A stretch of 64,000 bases of DNA from Pseudoalteromonas sp. N1230-9 (GCF_032716425.1 NZ_CP090419.1:979001-1043000); one strand, 5' to 3'; shown: positions 1-10,651, numbered from the stretch's first letter. The notes: generated from the letters alone by a model not told the origin. Numbers and translations: made by a program.

Positions 1-1473
1 CATGAGCTAAGAACTCCCTTAAACGGTATCGTTGGTTTAACCCGTATGTTACTTGATACTGAGCTCGATAAGCAGCAGCGTAGCTGGTGTAATACAGTTT
101 TTTCTAGTGCTGAAACGCTTGGCAATATCTTTAATGATATTATTGACTTAGACAAAATTGATCGTGAGCAATTAGATATTGTCACGGATTCTGTGAATGT
201 CGCTGACTTTATCAACGATGTAGTGAATTTTGCAGGCCTTATTGCTGAGCAAAAAGGGCTTGAGTTTAATATTAAACGTAAAGGCACGCTGGATGTTTAT
301 GCGTCGCTCGACCCAACTCGCTTACGCCAGGTTGTTTGGAATTTAATTAATAATGCGGTGAAGTTTACTCAGCAAGGTCATGTTGAGCTTGAGTGCCGCC
401 GTGAAAACCGCCCTGATGGTCCTTGGCTTGTTATGCGAGTCACTGATACTGGGCAAGGGATCCCACGAGAGCAACTACACCGTATTTTTGATATGTATTA
501 TAAAGCACCAGATGTGAATGGTACCAATGCAATTGGCTCTGGCATTGGGCTAGCGGTAACGAAAGCACTTGTAACTGCAATGAAAGGCGAAATTCACGTG
601 AGTAGTACAGAGGGCGAGGGAAGTGTATTTGTTGTGGAAATACCGCTTAAGCTTTGTATTGCACCGACAGAGAAAAGCTATGCTGTGCGTAGTTTAAATA
701 TTTTATTGGTTGAGGATGTTCCTCTTAATGCTGAAATTGCCACTAACTTACTTGAGCAACGAGGGCATGAGGTTATTTGGGCGGAAACCGGTGAAGATGC
801 ATTGTCGTTCGTTTATACCGAAGATGATTTAGATCTCGTATTACTTGATATGCAGTTACCAGACATTAATGGTGACGAAGTAGCTCGCCAAATCCGTGAG
901 GATGAACATTTTGATGGCCTGCCTATAGTCGCGTTGACTGCAAACGTTCGTAGTGCTGAAGAAGAGCTTGCAGGGATTAACATTCAAGGGGCACTCGCTA
1001 AGCCTATCAACACCACTAAACTTGATAAAATGCTCGGTGAGCTATTTGATATTAAGCAGCAACAAAACTGTCAGCCTGAGCCAATTAAAGCCGTGACTAG
1101 AAAAGACTTATCGGGTATTCGCGTTGAGCTTCTCGATATAGAAACCATTGAGGACTTTGTTGGTTCAATGGGTTTAGTTATCTTTAATCGTAGCTGTGAG
1201 TTATTCAATAAGTTGAACCCGCAGTATCAAACAGAGCTTGCAGATGCTTTGGCATCAGATGATAGAGAAGAGTATAAGTCTGTTGCCCATAAACTAAAAG
1301 GTGCGGCTGGCTCTGTGGGCTTAAATGATGTGCAGTTACACGCGAAGAAGATGGAGCACGGCGCGCTTGAACAAAGTAGTGAAGAGTTACAACAGTGGCT
1401 GGATGTTTTAGCAGTTAAAATAAATGAAGGGCGTGACGCCCTCCAATCATTTTTACAACAGTTAGAAAGTTAA
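1..1473 (+). CDS. arcB: Aerobic respiration control hybrid sensor kinase ArcB, 3' part
   Basis: The reading frame is open from base 1, and the first codon is the histidine of the phospho-accepting H-box (HELRTPLNGIVGL), so the membrane, PAS and first HisKA residues lie upstream of the window. In-window order: rest of HisKA, an ATP-binding domain (NLINNAVKF N-box, DTGQGIP and GSGIGLAV glycine boxes), a receiver domain (LVEDVPLN, phospho-Asp in LLDMQLPD near in-window residue 283) and a C-terminal HPt domain (AHKLKGAAGSVGL, His near 430). This HK-REC-HPt order and the motif wording match E. coli ArcB, the inner-membrane redox sensor that relays phosphate to ArcA under low oxygen. It ends 6 bp from the convergent arcA stop codon, which supports the assignment. 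Confidence 0.9.
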   Translation, partial: HELRTPLNGIVGLTRMLLDTELDKQQRSWCNTVFSSAETLGNIFNDIIDLDKIDREQLDIVTDSVNVADFINDVVNFAGLIAEQKGLEFNIKRKGTLDVYASLDPTRLRQVVWNLINNAVKFTQQGHVELECRRENRPDGPWLVMRVTDTGQGIPREQLHRIFDMYYKAPDVNGTNAIGSGIGLAVTKALVTAMKGEIHVSSTEGEGSVFVVEIPLKLCIAPTEKSYAVRSLNILLVEDVPLNAEIATNLLEQRGHEVIWAETGEDALSFVYTEDDLDLVLLDMQLPDINGDEVARQIREDEHFDGLPIVALTANVRSAEEELAGINIQGALAKPINTTKLDKMLGELFDIKQQQNCQPEPIKAVTRKDLSGIRVELLDIETIEDFVGSMGLVIFNRSCELFNKLNPQYQTELADALASDDREEYKSVAHKLKGAAGSVGLNDVQLHAKKMEHGALEQSSEELQQWLDVLAVKINEGRDALQSFLQQLES

Positions 1474-1479
1474 TTCTAA

Positions 1480-2196
1480 TTAGCTGTCGATTTTACCAAT
1501 GAAGCGATAGCCTTCACCATGGATGGTGCTAATAAGCTCAGATGTGCTGTTATCGCTTTCAAAGTGTTTTCTGATACGACGAATAGTAACGTCTACAGTG
1601 CGGTCATTAGCACGCAGCTCACGACCTGTCATGTGCTTAATAAGTTGCTCACGGCTGAAGATACGACCAGGAGAGTCAAGCATTAGACGCAGTGCACGGT
1701 ATTCACCTTTAGGTAAACGTTTAGCATCACCACTTGGCGATGTTAAACAACGGCTGTTTTCATCAAGTTCCCAACCGTTAAATGTAATCACACCATTTGT
1801 TTCAAGGTTTGTTTCTTCACCACCAAGCGCTGTACGTGTAATAAGGTTACGCGCACGAATTGTTAATTCGCGAGGGTTGAATGGTTTTGTGATGTAATCA
1901 TCAGCACCAATCTCAAGACCTAAGATGCGGTCAACGTCGTTGTCACGACCTGTTAAGAAAATTAGACCAACGTTGCGTTTTTGGCGTAGCTCACGTGCTA
2001 AAATTAGCCCGTTTTTACCTGGCAGATTGATGTCCATAACTACAAGGTTCACATCATCATTATTTGTAAGCTTGTCATGCATATCATCGCCATCAATGGC
2101 TTCAATAACTTTGTAACCTTCAGCTTCAAATAAACTAACGAGGTTTAGTCGAGTTACGTCTTCATCCTCTACGATCAGAATGACTGGCGTTTGCAT
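1480..2196 (-). CDS. arcA: Response regulator ArcA
   Basis: OmpR/PhoB-type response regulator of 238 residues, the usual ArcA length. The N-terminal receiver has the acidic pocket (VEDEDVTR), the phospho-acceptor Asp55 in VVMDINLPG and the switch region IFLTGRD with KPFNPREL. The C-terminal winged helix carries the recognition region [15 protein letters not shown] and the end GEGYRFIG. ArcA, once phosphorylated by ArcB, represses respiratory and TCA genes and activates fermentation genes when oxygen is low. Its gene runs tail-to-tail with arcB, so kinase and regulator sit together here, unlike in E. coli where the two are far apart. The start gives a full receiver beginning [12 protein letters not shown]. 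Confidence 0.95.
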   Translation of the reverse strand: MQTPVILIVEDEDVTRLNLVSLFEAEGYKVIEAIDGDDMHDKLTNNDDVNLVVMDINLPGKNGLILARELRQKRNVGLIFLTGRDNDVDRILGLEIGADDYITKPFNPRELTIRARNLITRTALGGEETNLETNGVITFNGWELDENSRCLTSPSGDAKRLPKGEYRALRLMLDSPGRIFSREQLIKHMTGRELRANDRTVDVTIRRIRKHFESDNSTSELISTIHGEGYRFIGKIDS

Positions 2197-2301
2197 TGTA
2201 TATTAACCTTTTCGGAAATTTTATTTACAAAAATTCGGTATTACCAAGCAAAACCGAATACTAGAGATTATAGGATTAGATCCAATTGTTAACAAGTAAA
2301 A

Positions 2302-2820
2302 TCAATTTGGATAAAACTTAGCCATAGCTAACAATCGAGATTGCACTTTAAAGTTTTGCTGCAATACGTGCTGCTTATTGATATACAGTCGGATTTTATT
2401 TCCTTCTTGAACCAGAGAGGCTATACCGCCGTTTTCTAAAAAACTGATACTTTCACCTATGGTTAAAGTATCCAATGAAATTGTATCGGTCCAAAGTGGA
2501 AGTATATCATTTTCTAATGTTTCATCAACGTATGTGATATCACAAACCTGAGAAAGTTCAGAAATTTGCTGACTTTTTTTCACTAAAATAACCTTGATTG
2601 GTTTTTTGTTAATTTGCAGTTCATTTCTATCTTTTAGGAACGCACCTGGTCCGTACTCTAAGTCATAAAAACAAAATGAAATAGGGCGGGTTATATCATC
2701 GTGGGTAAACTCGACAAACTTTGCAATCTGAAACAAAAAAGCAGATTTAACTTGATCTGGAGATTTAGCAAAAACCGACCACGATGAAAACAGCAGCAAT
2801 ATAAAAACAATACTTCTCAT
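2302..2820 (-). CDS. YfiR/DUF4154-like periplasmic protein
   Basis: Protein of 172 residues with an N-terminal Sec signal (about residues 1-18, ending near VFAKS), so a periplasmic location is expected. The pattern KSAFLFQIAKFVEF near the N-terminus, FLENGGIASLVQEGNKIRLYIN in the C-terminal half and the closing QSRLLAMAKF are the hallmarks of the YfiR/DUF4154 family. YfiR proteins bind and restrain the periplasmic part of a membrane partner, classically the diguanylate cyclase YfiN. Here the gene overlaps the upstream histidine kinase by 4 bp (ATGA), so the likely partner is that kinase instead. The family call rests on motif memory; the partner is inference from overlap. Confidence 0.75.
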   Translation of the reverse strand: MRSIVFILLLFSSWSVFAKSPDQVKSAFLFQIAKFVEFTHDDITRPISFCFYDLEYGPGAFLKDRNELQINKKPIKVILVKKSQQISELSQVCDITYVDETLENDILPLWTDTISLDTLTIGESISFLENGGIASLVQEGNKIRLYINKQHVLQQNFKVQSRLLAMAKFYPN

Positions 2821-4442
2821 CGTATTCCACCTTCACTCATTGGTAAGGTGATAATGAAGTGTGCCCCATCTTGCGCTAACTCGTCATACACAATACTGCC
2901 ACCAAGCGCTTGAGTGACTAAATTGTAAACTAAATGCATGCCTAAACCACTGCCACCTTCACCACGCTTAGTGGTAACGAATGGATCGAAAATACGTTTT
3001 TTTACTGACTTCTCAACACCGATACCATTATCAAAATAATGAATAGTGAAGTTTGATTCATTCTTTTGTACGTTAAAGGTGATTTCGTTGTCTTTATCAT
3101 CATTAAATGCGTGAATCACAGAGTTACTTAGGAGTTGCTGTAAAACTTGCTGTAAGGGCCCTGATTTGGTTTCTATATTCAGGTCTTTGTCACAGTTTAT
3201 TATTATGTTAGGGTTGCGGTACTGTATTTCTGAACGCATAGAAAGCACCACATCACTTAATAAGTTATTAAGATTAACTTGTGAGGTACTCTCACTATCT
3301 TGATTCACTGCGACCTTTTTAAAGCTTGAAACAAGTTCTGCTGCTCGATTCAGGTTTCGATAAATGAGATCGAGGTTTTCAATGCCATCGTCAATAAAAC
3401 GCTTTAAGTGAGTTGAGGTTAAGGTTTTTTGTTCAAACTGTGTACAAATTTCTGCAAGTTTATCGCGTAATAGGGTGGAACCGGTTATACCTAGTCCAAT
3501 AGGGGTATTTACCTCATGGGCAACACCCGCAACCATTTGCCCAAGCGAAGCCATTTTTTCATTTTCAACAATTTGGTTTTGATACTGGTGCATTCTTTCT
3601 AGGGTATTAAGAAGCTCTTGATTTGCCTCGCGTAGGGCTATTGTTCGTTGGTTAACTTTTTCTTCGAGACTTTGGTTGAGTTGCTTTATTTCTTGCTTAT
3701 CTTTTTCATGACGTTCAATTTGCTTTTGTGTGCGAGCAAGCATGATATTTAAGCTAGCAGCAAGTTGATTTATTTCATCGATATTTGTCTTTTTCGCCCG
3801 TGTTTCGTAATTATGGTTCTTTGACACATCTTGCAGTAATACACTGAGCTCGTCGATTGGGTTAGCAATACGTCTTTGAATCTGGCGCGCGACAAAGTAC
3901 ACCAACACTAAGACAAAAAGTATCAGAAAAATATCAATAATGATTTTTCTGTTGATGTATTGGTTTAATCTGTCTAACCCACCTCGAACATACACGTAGC
4001 CTATGGTGTTGCCTTCGTAAACGATGGGGGTGATAAGCTCAATGACCTTATCTTTTATATGAGGCTCTAATAGTTCATTTATGCTGCTGACTTTAATGGG
4101 CACTGGCGGCGTTTTGCTGGCATTAAAGCTACTAAAGAAGACGGGCTCGTTAGATAACTCATCAATAGAGTAAATATGGATATTTTTGATTAATGGAACA
4201 GACTCAAATGACTTTAAGCGTTCAGTTTCTGTGTCATTATCGTCGAATAGCACAGTCACTTGGGCATTATAAGAGACAATCTTCGAGAGGATCGTTATTT
4301 TATCAATAATAAGGCTTTTTTGTTCTTTAACATCAAGATAAGTCGAAATTGAGATCGACAATGACAAGCATAATGCTGTGACTAACATAACGGCATTAGT
4401 CAATGCTTTACGAATACTTGTTTGTCTTTTGAATATTGACAT
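2817..4442 (-). CDS. Membrane sensor histidine kinase with CHASE8-like sensor and HAMP
   Basis: 541 residues: transmembrane helix about 14-34, periplasmic sensor about 35-165 that resembles CHASE8 (SYNAQVTVLFDDNDTETERL), second helix about 168-186, HAMP about 187-240, a coiled coil about 241-290, a histidine kinase core with His309 in GVAHEVNTPIGLG, and a C-terminal ATPase domain (N-box LLSNSVIHAF, G-boxes DNGIGV and GGSGLGMHLV). The kinase core is the class whose H-box reads GVAHEINTP. No receiver or output domain is fused, so it should signal to a separate response regulator. Its gene overlaps the YfiR-like gene by 4 bp, suggesting one translationally coupled sensor unit. ArcA is the nearest regulator, but nothing in the sequence links it to this kinase. 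Confidence 0.85.
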   Translation of the reverse strand: MSIFKRQTSIRKALTNAVMLVTALCLSLSISISTYLDVKEQKSLIIDKITILSKIVSYNAQVTVLFDDNDTETERLKSFESVPLIKNIHIYSIDELSNEPVFFSSFNASKTPPVPIKVSSINELLEPHIKDKVIELITPIVYEGNTIGYVYVRGGLDRLNQYINRKIIIDIFLILFVLVLVYFVARQIQRRIANPIDELSVLLQDVSKNHNYETRAKKTNIDEINQLAASLNIMLARTQKQIERHEKDKQEIKQLNQSLEEKVNQRTIALREANQELLNTLERMHQYQNQIVENEKMASLGQMVAGVAHEVNTPIGLGITGSTLLRDKLAEICTQFEQKTLTSTHLKRFIDDGIENLDLIYRNLNRAAELVSSFKKVAVNQDSESTSQVNLNNLLSDVVLSMRSEIQYRNPNIIINCDKDLNIETKSGPLQQVLQQLLSNSVIHAFNDDKDNEITFNVQKNESNFTIHYFDNGIGVEKSVKKRIFDPFVTTKRGEGGSGLGMHLVYNLVTQALGGSIVYDELAQDGAHFIITLPMSEGGIR

Positions 4443-4564
4443 ATGCCTTATTAAGCCAATCTTTTTTATATTATTAGTAACTGTTTAGTCTAGCAAAGAC
4501 AATAGAAAGTAACTAAATATTAGGAAAAATATTTAGTCACGGAATAGGCTATTAGGCATTTTTG

Positions 4565-5593
4565 CTACTTAGCAGAGTAAACGGCAAATTTGGTATTCTT
4601 AAAATCTGTGTTGAAACTAGCAAACTGCGCCTCGAGGATGGGCGGGTATTTTAAAAAGCTATTAGCAACAATCGTTAATGAACCTTGCTTGGTTAGGTGT
4701 TGTTTAGCATTAGCTAAAAATGCTTCGGCAATACTGTAATCTGTGGCGATACCTGTATGGAATGGCGGGTTGCTGATGATTAAATCAAATTTGCCACTAA
4801 TATTTTCAAGGCCATCACTTAATAAAGCTTCACCTTTGAGGTTATTTAGCGCAAGCGTTTGCTCAGTGGCATAAGTTGCCAGCGCACTTACATCGCTACA
4901 CACAAATTCAAGTTCAGGCTGCTTGAGTCCTAAGTAAGTAGCAATAACACCTGCACCACACGCGAAGTCGAGCACTTTACCCGTGTTAATATGAGGCGCA
5001 TTATTAAGAAGTACTGCTGTACCCACATCAAGTGCACCGTGGTTAAATACCCCAGGCACGCTAATAGCTGTAAATTCTAGATCGTTTGTTTTGACTTGGA
5101 ATTGTTTGTGATAACGGCTGATATCAAAGCTATTGTTTAGCGTAAGCTCAGAAAATAGATACAAAATGCAGTGTTTGGCACTGTCGATTTTGTTACTAAA
5201 GCCAGAGTAGTCTTTTAATTGCTTTTCTGCTGATTTAACGCCGCTTTTATTTTCACCTACCACAAACAACTGGGCATCTTGGTGACATACAGCACGAATG
5301 TTATCAAGGCACATTAGTGCTTCAGGCTTCGCCTTTGGATAATAGTAGATAACTAAATCATAGTTGCCATTGGGAATAGTGTGATCAACCACGGCATGTA
5401 CACCGGCAATTTTGCTGGCATACATGGCATTAGCGTGATTATAACTGAACGCAGTAATTTTGGCGTCAGGGTTTAGCGCTGTAAGCTCGCGTAAAAAGCC
5501 ATCTTGCTCGAAGTTAACCACTAAAATGGACTTTCCAACAAGCTCGTCTTCATTTCGAAGCAATAATAAACTTGGGTTGGTTAACTTGCTCAT
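4565..5593 (-). CDS. rsmC: 16S rRNA (guanine1207-N2)-methyltransferase RsmC
   Basis: Class I SAM-dependent methyltransferase of 342 residues, the RsmC length. The C-terminal half holds the SAM loop VLDFACGAGVIATYLG (about 207-222), the acidic residue in FVCSDVSALA, and the N6/N2-methylase motif SNPPFHTG with NPPF at 275-278. The N-terminal half is the degenerate methyltransferase-like domain typical of RsmC/RsmD duplicated proteins. It methylates G1207 of 16S rRNA in the 30S subunit, in the cytoplasm. It is followed upstream by trmB on the same strand with a 17-bp gap, so the two RNA methyltransferases may be cotranscribed. Confidence 0.9.
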   Translation of the reverse strand: MSKLTNPSLLLLRNEDELVGKSILVVNFEQDGFLRELTALNPDAKITAFSYNHANAMYASKIAGVHAVVDHTIPNGNYDLVIYYYPKAKPEALMCLDNIRAVCHQDAQLFVVGENKSGVKSAEKQLKDYSGFSNKIDSAKHCILYLFSELTLNNSFDISRYHKQFQVKTNDLEFTAISVPGVFNHGALDVGTAVLLNNAPHINTGKVLDFACGAGVIATYLGLKQPELEFVCSDVSALATYATEQTLALNNLKGEALLSDGLENISGKFDLIISNPPFHTGIATDYSIAEAFLANAKQHLTKQGSLTIVANSFLKYPPILEAQFASFNTDFKNTKFAVYSAK

Positions 5594-5610
5594 GCTGCTT
5601 TTACCTTATA

Positions 5611-6336
5611 TTACTTTGTACGCTCAAACATTAGATCCCACACGCCGTGACCTAAACGGTGACCGCGTTGCTCAAATTTCGTCAACGGACGAGAATCTGG
5701 GCGAGGAACATAATCATTCGTGTCTGATTGGTTTTTGTAACCTTCAGCAACCTGCATTACTTCAAGCATATGCTCCGCATAGTTTTCCCAGTCAGTTGCC
5801 ATGTGAAAAACACCACCAATTTTTAATTTGCTACGTAATTTTTGTGCAAATTCAGCCTGTACGATACGACGCTTGTGGTGACGTTTTTTGTGCCATGGAT
5901 CAGGGAAGAATAACTGCAACTTAGCTAAGCTTTCATCAGCGATACAATCGGCCAATACTTCAACCGCATCGTGCTCGAATACGCGTAAATTAGTAATACC
6001 GGCTTCGTCAGCATCCATTAAACAAGCGCCAACACCTGGACGGTGTACTTCAATACCAATGAAGTTAAGTTCTGGAGCGTTTTTAGCCATTTCAACCAGT
6101 GACTTACCCATACCAAAGCCGATTTCTAGCACGACGTCATTATCGTTACCAAATACATCTTTAAAGTCGAGCATGCCATTTTTGTACTCAAGGCCCATTG
6201 TTGGCCAACACTTTTCGATGGCGGCTGCTTGGCCTTTTGTTAGGCGACCTTCGCGCTTAACGAAACTACGAATTGTGCGGATATATTTACCCTCTTGCTT
6301 TGCTTGCTCGAGGTTTGGGTTACTTGAGTCATTCAT
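5611..6336 (-). CDS. trmB: tRNA (guanine46-N7)-methyltransferase TrmB
   Basis: 241 residues, usual size for TrmB. The SAM-binding loop [12 protein letters not shown], the signature [15 protein letters not shown] and the C-terminal [16 protein letters not shown] are diagnostic. The enzyme forms m7G46 in the variable loop of tRNAs. The gene diverges from mutY across a 148-bp gap, the same arrangement as E. coli trmB(yggH)-mutY-yggX. The start ATG (6334-6336) opens [11 protein letters not shown]. Confidence 0.95.
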   Translation of the reverse strand: MNDSSNPNLEQAKQEGKYIRTIRSFVKREGRLTKGQAAAIEKCWPTMGLEYKNGMLDFKDVFGNDNDVVLEIGFGMGKSLVEMAKNAPELNFIGIEVHRPGVGACLMDADEAGITNLRVFEHDAVEVLADCIADESLAKLQLFFPDPWHKKRHHKRRIVQAEFAQKLRSKLKIGGVFHMATDWENYAEHMLEVMQVAEGYKNQSDTNDYVPRPDSRPLTKFEQRGHRLGHGVWDLMFERTK

Positions 6337-6484
6337 ATAATTTGGCCTGATAAAAACACTGACTATAGAAAAAGGTTGCGTATTATCCCTGACCTGCGCC
6401 TTGAGTACAAGCTTTTAGCTTGCTTGGCCTAACTAACTGCAATAGACTGAGCCGCAATGAGCTTCAGCAAGTAAAGATGTTATT

Positions 6485-7543
6485 TTGAATTTAAGCAATA
6501 AGGAGTCAACTTGGTTCGCTAGCCAAGTGGTTGACTGGTATCACCTTCACGGCCGTAAAACTCTTCCATGGCAGTTAAATAAAACCCCTTATAAAGTGTG
6601 GATCTCTGAGGTTATGCTTCAGCAAACTCAGGTCGTCACTGTCATTCCGTATTTTGAAAAGTTCATGCAGAGCTTTCCTGATATTATTGCACTGGCCGAT
6701 GCCGATGAAGATCAAGTGCTGCATCACTGGACTGGCCTTGGTTATTATGCTCGCGCACGTAACTTACATAAAACGGCAAAAATAGTCCGTGATAAATACC
6801 AAGGTGAGTTTCCAACCACGCTTGAAGAAGTAATGGATTTGCCTGGTATTGGTCGCTCAACAGCGGGGGCTATCTTATCGTTATCGCTTGGTCAGCATCA
6901 CCCAATTTTGGACGGTAACGTTAAACGTGTACTCGCGCGCTTTTTTATGATCGAAGGCTGGTATGGGGTTAAAAAAGTTGAAAACCAACTGTGGTCATTA
7001 TCATCACAATTAACGCCTAAAGAGTCGGTTACCGAGTTTAATCAAGCAATGATGGATTTAGGGGCAAGTCTGTGTTCACGTAGCAAGTTTGACTGTGAGC
7101 CTTGTCCTTTAAACAGTAAGTGCCTTGCTTTTAATGAAGGTAAAGTTAAAGAGTTTCCGCATTCAAAGCCTAAAAAGGCTGTACCGAAAAAGTCATGTCA
7201 TCAGCTTATTTTAGCCTGTGACGATAAAGTACTTATGGAAAAACGGCCTAACTCAGGAATTTGGGGAGGCTTATTTGGCTTTTTCGAGTTTAGTGAGTTA
7301 AGCGAGCTAGAAACATTTTTAGCCCAGCATGGTTTAACGGCTAATACACAGGAACTTGAAGCGTTTACTCATGTGTTTTCGCATTTTGAGCTGACCATTA
7401 ATCCACATGTTTTATCATTGCCAAGCATTCCAGATCTCATTAATGAGCGTCAATTGGTTTGGTATCCGCTTGATGAGTCTGTTGAAGTCGGCCTTGCAGC
7501 CCCAACGAAAAAGCTGGTTAAACAATTACGCGCAATAGATTAG
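6485..7543 (+). CDS. mutY: Adenine DNA glycosylase MutY
   Basis: 352 residues. Glu42 in [11 protein letters not shown] and Asp143 in [12 protein letters not shown] are the catalytic pair, the helix-hairpin-helix is [12 protein letters not shown] (about 119-130), and Cys197, Cys204, Cys207 and Cys213 form the C-x6-C-x2-C-x5-C iron-sulfur cluster. The C-terminal NUDIX-like domain (about 230-350) recognises 8-oxoG. MutY removes adenine paired with 8-oxoguanine. The start is not an ATG: the only start that gives the full N-terminus is TTG at 6485, because the ATG at 6477 is out of frame and soon stops. No strong ribosome site precedes it, which suggests low expression. yggX follows after 33 bp. 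Confidence 0.93.
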   Translation: MNLSNKESTWFASQVVDWYHLHGRKTLPWQLNKTPYKVWISEVMLQQTQVVTVIPYFEKFMQSFPDIIALADADEDQVLHHWTGLGYYARARNLHKTAKIVRDKYQGEFPTTLEEVMDLPGIGRSTAGAILSLSLGQHHPILDGNVKRVLARFFMIEGWYGVKKVENQLWSLSSQLTPKESVTEFNQAMMDLGASLCSRSKFDCEPCPLNSKCLAFNEGKVKEFPHSKPKKAVPKKSCHQLILACDDKVLMEKRPNSGIWGGLFGFFEFSELSELETFLAQHGLTANTQELEAFTHVFSHFELTINPHVLSLPSIPDLINERQLVWYPLDESVEVGLAAPTKKLVKQLRAID

Positions 7544-7576
7544 AATAACATCACGCAATAAGAGTAGAGAGCAATT

Positions 7577-7849
7577 ATGGCACGCACAGTATTTTGTCAA
7601 AAGTTACAAAAAGAAGCTGAAGGCTTAGGCTTCCAACTATATCCAGGTGAGCTTGGTGAAAAGATTTTCAACAACATCAGTAAAGAAGCGTGGGGCCAAT
7701 GGCAACACAAACAAACGATGTTGATCAACGAAAAGCATCTAAATATGATGGACCCAGAACATCGCACTTTTTTAGAAGAGCAGATGGTTGGCTTTTTATT
7801 TGAAGGTAAAGACGTTGAAATTGAAGGTTATCGTCCACCTGAAAAATAA
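7577..7849 (+). CDS. yggX: Fe(2+)-trafficking protein YggX
   Basis: 90 residues starting [17 protein letters not shown] with the single conserved Cys7, followed by the family patterns [19 protein letters not shown] and the closing EGYRPP. YggX protects iron-sulfur enzymes from oxidative damage and helps iron handling in the cytoplasm. It sits 33 bp after mutY, the classical mutY-yggX pair, which fits since MutY itself carries an iron-sulfur cluster. A terminator hairpin follows 11 bp after the stop. Confidence 0.95.
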   Translation: MARTVFCQKLQKEAEGLGFQLYPGELGEKIFNNISKEAWGQWQHKQTMLINEKHLNMMDPEHRTFLEEQMVGFLFEGKDVEIEGYRPPEK

Positions 7850-7860
7850 GTACAGAAATT

Positions 7861-7884
7861 AAAAAGGGCCGATTGGCCCTTTTT
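7861..7884. terminator. Bidirectional Rho-independent terminator
   Basis: Stem AAAGGGCC/GGCCCTTT with a GATT loop, flanked by an A-run on the left and a T-run on the right. It can end yggX on the plus strand and the hybrid kinase gene on the minus strand, whose stop codon lies inside the T-run. Confidence 0.85.
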
Positions 7885-10651
7885 AATTTTCACTTTCTTG
7901 GTCGGCTTTTTTGATTTGTTCTTTTAAGAACTGTGCTACTTTAGAGTACTCGATTTCGAACTCGTCGCGCAGCTCAATTAGATCGTCACTTGTTAGCTCC
8001 TCTTCTTTACAGCGTTGTTCAAATGCTGCTGCAAGTTCGGCAATTTTCATTGCCCCAATTGTTTTGGAAATTGACTTTAATTGATGGCATGACGAAATGA
8101 TGGTTTCTAAATCATGATCGATCACCCCTGCATTTACCTCTTTAGTTAGTTGATTACTTTGTTCAAGGTACATTTTAAAGAAACGCAGTTTTTTAGCTTC
8201 ATCGTTATTTATGTATTTACCAAGCATGCTCATATCAATTGGCATGGCAGGTTGTTTTATTTCAAGAGGAGTACGCTCTGGGTCGACTTTATGCGACCAC
8301 TTTAGCAATGTTGCCTCAAGTACGTTGAGTTCGACAGGTTTTGTAATGTAGTCGTTCATGCCAATACTTAAACAACGTTCTTTTTCCCCTTTCAGTGCAT
8401 TAGCGGTAATAGCAACAATATAGGGTTGGGCGTTGATGTCAGGAAGCAAAGAGGCTTCGCTGCGAATTTTTTCAACCATGTCATAGCCTGACATTTTTGG
8501 CATGTGTAAGTCGGTCAAAATGATCGAGTAGTGGTTTTCACGCCACATTTCTAATCCTTGCTCACCGTTTTCGGCCAACTCGACACCATAACCTAATAAA
8601 TGTAATTGATCTGTCAGCACTTGCTGATTCAGAACATTGTCTTCAACCAAAAGGATTAATTTATTTTCTTCACGGGCTTGATCCACGCTCAAATAGTTAT
8701 TGAGTGTTTTTGCAGAGGAAATTTGTTTTGGCTGATGAAGGCCAGCAGCAACTAATAACGACACCATAAAGTTAGACTTACATAGTGGTGCTGCATTTAA
8801 ATAAAAAATATTTTTATGATTAACTGCGGCTTCATCTAGCTTACTTAATACAATCACTTGTTGATGGTTGTCTTCTAAGGTGTAAAGCAAACGGCGTAGT
8901 ATGTAGTTAATATCCTCCATGCTTTCGATGCCATCGAGAATCCAAATTATGTCTTTTTTATCTTGCTCTGCTTCTATTTTTTCATTGCTATTGGCAATGA
9001 TTGTCGTAGCGCCCATAAATGAAAGATAACGAGTTAACAAGCTTTGTCTGCTTTCGTGCTGAGTTACAACAACCACTCGTTGGTTTTTCATCACCTGTTT
9101 GTGAGCAAAGTTAACTTTTCCTTGCGTGCTAAACGGCAGCTCAACGATAAATTCACTACCGATCCCCAAATCACTGTTTACAGTAATCGTACCTAGCATC
9201 AACTCGGTAAGGCTCTTACAGATCGAAAGCCCAAGACCTGTGCCTCCATACTCGCGCGTAATAGAGCTTTCGGCTTGAATAAATGGGTTAAATATTTCAC
9301 GAAGCTGTGTCTTGGTCATGCCTTTACCGTTGTCGGAAACGCTAAAACGCAAGGTGTAATGATCCGTTGTGTTTTGCGCGACTTCGACAGATATTTTTAC
9401 ATGACCTTTTCGGTTATCGTCTGTGGTTGTAAATTTAATCGCGTTACTACATAGGTTATAAAGCACTTGGCGTACGCGCACTGTATCGCCAATTAAGTTA
9501 GTCGGAATATCGGGTGCTATGGCAAGTTCCAGATCTAAGTTACGCTTTTTAGCTACAGAAGACAGCACACGGGCTACTTCTTCGATAGTATCTGAGACCG
9601 AAAAAGGAATGTTATCGATATTGAGTTTTCCAGCTTCGATTTTAGAGAAGTCAAGAATGTCGTCTAAAATGCCAAGCAAGGAAAAGGCAGAGTCACGAAT
9701 TATTGTACTAAGTCTATGTTGTGCACCATCGAGCTCTGTTTGGCGCAGTAAATCAATAGTCCCAATCACCCCATTCATTGGTGTTCTTATTTCGTGACTC
9801 ATCGTTGCTAAGAAGGTTGTTTTAGTTTCGTTGGCTTGCTCTGCTTTTAATGTTGCTTGTTCAAGTGCCAGTGTTCTGTTTTGTACTTCAGTTTCAAGGC
9901 TACTTTGTAGTTTTTGTAGGTCTTGTTGTGCTGCTTTATTTTCAGTAATTGCAGACTGAACTTTACTAAGTAAATGGTTAATGTTTTTAGCTACAATATC
10001 TAAGCCAAAGTCAAGGGTTTCAGTAACATGAGTGTGGTAATTTTGGTTTTCTGTAATAGCTAATAGTTCATCGCTAAGTAGTTCACTACTTTTCAGAAAA
10101 CGTTTATTAATATACACATTTAATAATATAGACAGAAAAATAAGTGCAATCAGAGCAACAGCAGCTAATACATATGACATTACAGCTGATTCAACAATAG
10201 GCTGTTCTTGTGAATGCTGCTTTACGATTAACTCGCCAACGGGTTGGTCGTTAAATTCAAGCACTTTGTGAATTATGCTGGCTTGTTCTAATTGCTGATT
10301 TACTTTCGTTACAGCGATGAGTTCTTCTTTATTGTTTGCAAATACCAAAGACACATCACCATTCACCTCGTACCTATATAAGTAGTAATCAAAGCCAGCA
10401 TTGAGTAAAAGGCTAAGCTCCAGTACTTCTTTGACCTTATCTTGGCCCGGCATTGTGAGTGCACTTACTAAGGGTGGTGATAATTGTTCCACTACTTGCA
10501 CAGCATTTAGGCTAGGGTATGTGACTTGAGTTTTAGAATCCTTTGTTGGGTAAAAAGAGTAAGCTACAACCGCGAAAAGTGTAATAACAAGGTTTGTTAT
10601 AATAAATAACGGTAATAGCCCTTTTACAGGAGATGTTGATTTACTCGACAT
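7883..10651 (-). CDS. BarA-like hybrid sensor histidine kinase with pseudo-receiver, receiver and HPt
   Basis: 922 residues: transmembrane helix about 12-33, periplasmic loop about 34-158, second helix about 159-179, a linker with HAMP-like coiled coil to about 275, HisKA with His286 in [13 protein letters not shown], an ATPase domain ([24 protein letters not shown]), a receiver-like domain about 525-640 that lacks the phospho-Asp motif, a true receiver ([13 protein letters not shown], Asp in [13 protein letters not shown]) and a C-terminal HPt ([15 protein letters not shown]). The layout resembles BarA/GacS-type tripartite kinases, which feed UvrY/GacA. No cognate regulator lies beside it. 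Identity as BarA is inference; the domain order is seen directly. Confidence 0.8.
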   Translation of the reverse strand: MSSKSTSPVKGLLPLFIITNLVITLFAVVAYSFYPTKDSKTQVTYPSLNAVQVVEQLSPPLVSALTMPGQDKVKEVLELSLLLNAGFDYYLYRYEVNGDVSLVFANNKEELIAVTKVNQQLEQASIIHKVLEFNDQPVGELIVKQHSQEQPIVESAVMSYVLAAVALIALIFLSILLNVYINKRFLKSSELLSDELLAITENQNYHTHVTETLDFGLDIVAKNINHLLSKVQSAITENKAAQQDLQKLQSSLETEVQNRTLALEQATLKAEQANETKTTFLATMSHEIRTPMNGVIGTIDLLRQTELDGAQHRLSTIIRDSAFSLLGILDDILDFSKIEAGKLNIDNIPFSVSDTIEEVARVLSSVAKKRNLDLELAIAPDIPTNLIGDTVRVRQVLYNLCSNAIKFTTTDDNRKGHVKISVEVAQNTTDHYTLRFSVSDNGKGMTKTQLREIFNPFIQAESSITREYGGTGLGLSICKSLTELMLGTITVNSDLGIGSEFIVELPFSTQGKVNFAHKQVMKNQRVVVVTQHESRQSLLTRYLSFMGATTIIANSNEKIEAEQDKKDIIWILDGIESMEDINYILRRLLYTLEDNHQQVIVLSKLDEAAVNHKNIFYLNAAPLCKSNFMVSLLVAAGLHQPKQISSAKTLNNYLSVDQAREENKLILLVEDNVLNQQVLTDQLHLLGYGVELAENGEQGLEMWRENHYSIILTDLHMPKMSGYDMVEKIRSEASLLPDINAQPYIVAITANALKGEKERCLSIGMNDYITKPVELNVLEATLLKWSHKVDPERTPLEIKQPAMPIDMSMLGKYINNDEAKKLRFFKMYLEQSNQLTKEVNAGVIDHDLETIISSCHQLKSISKTIGAMKIAELAAAFEQRCKEEELTSDDLIELRDEFEIEYSKVAQFLKEQIKKADQESEN

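Noticed and set aside
5460..6340. Two plus-strand frames over rsmC and trmB
   Set aside because: They lie antisense to two clear methyltransferase genes and show low-complexity, Ser-rich peptides typical of shadow frames.
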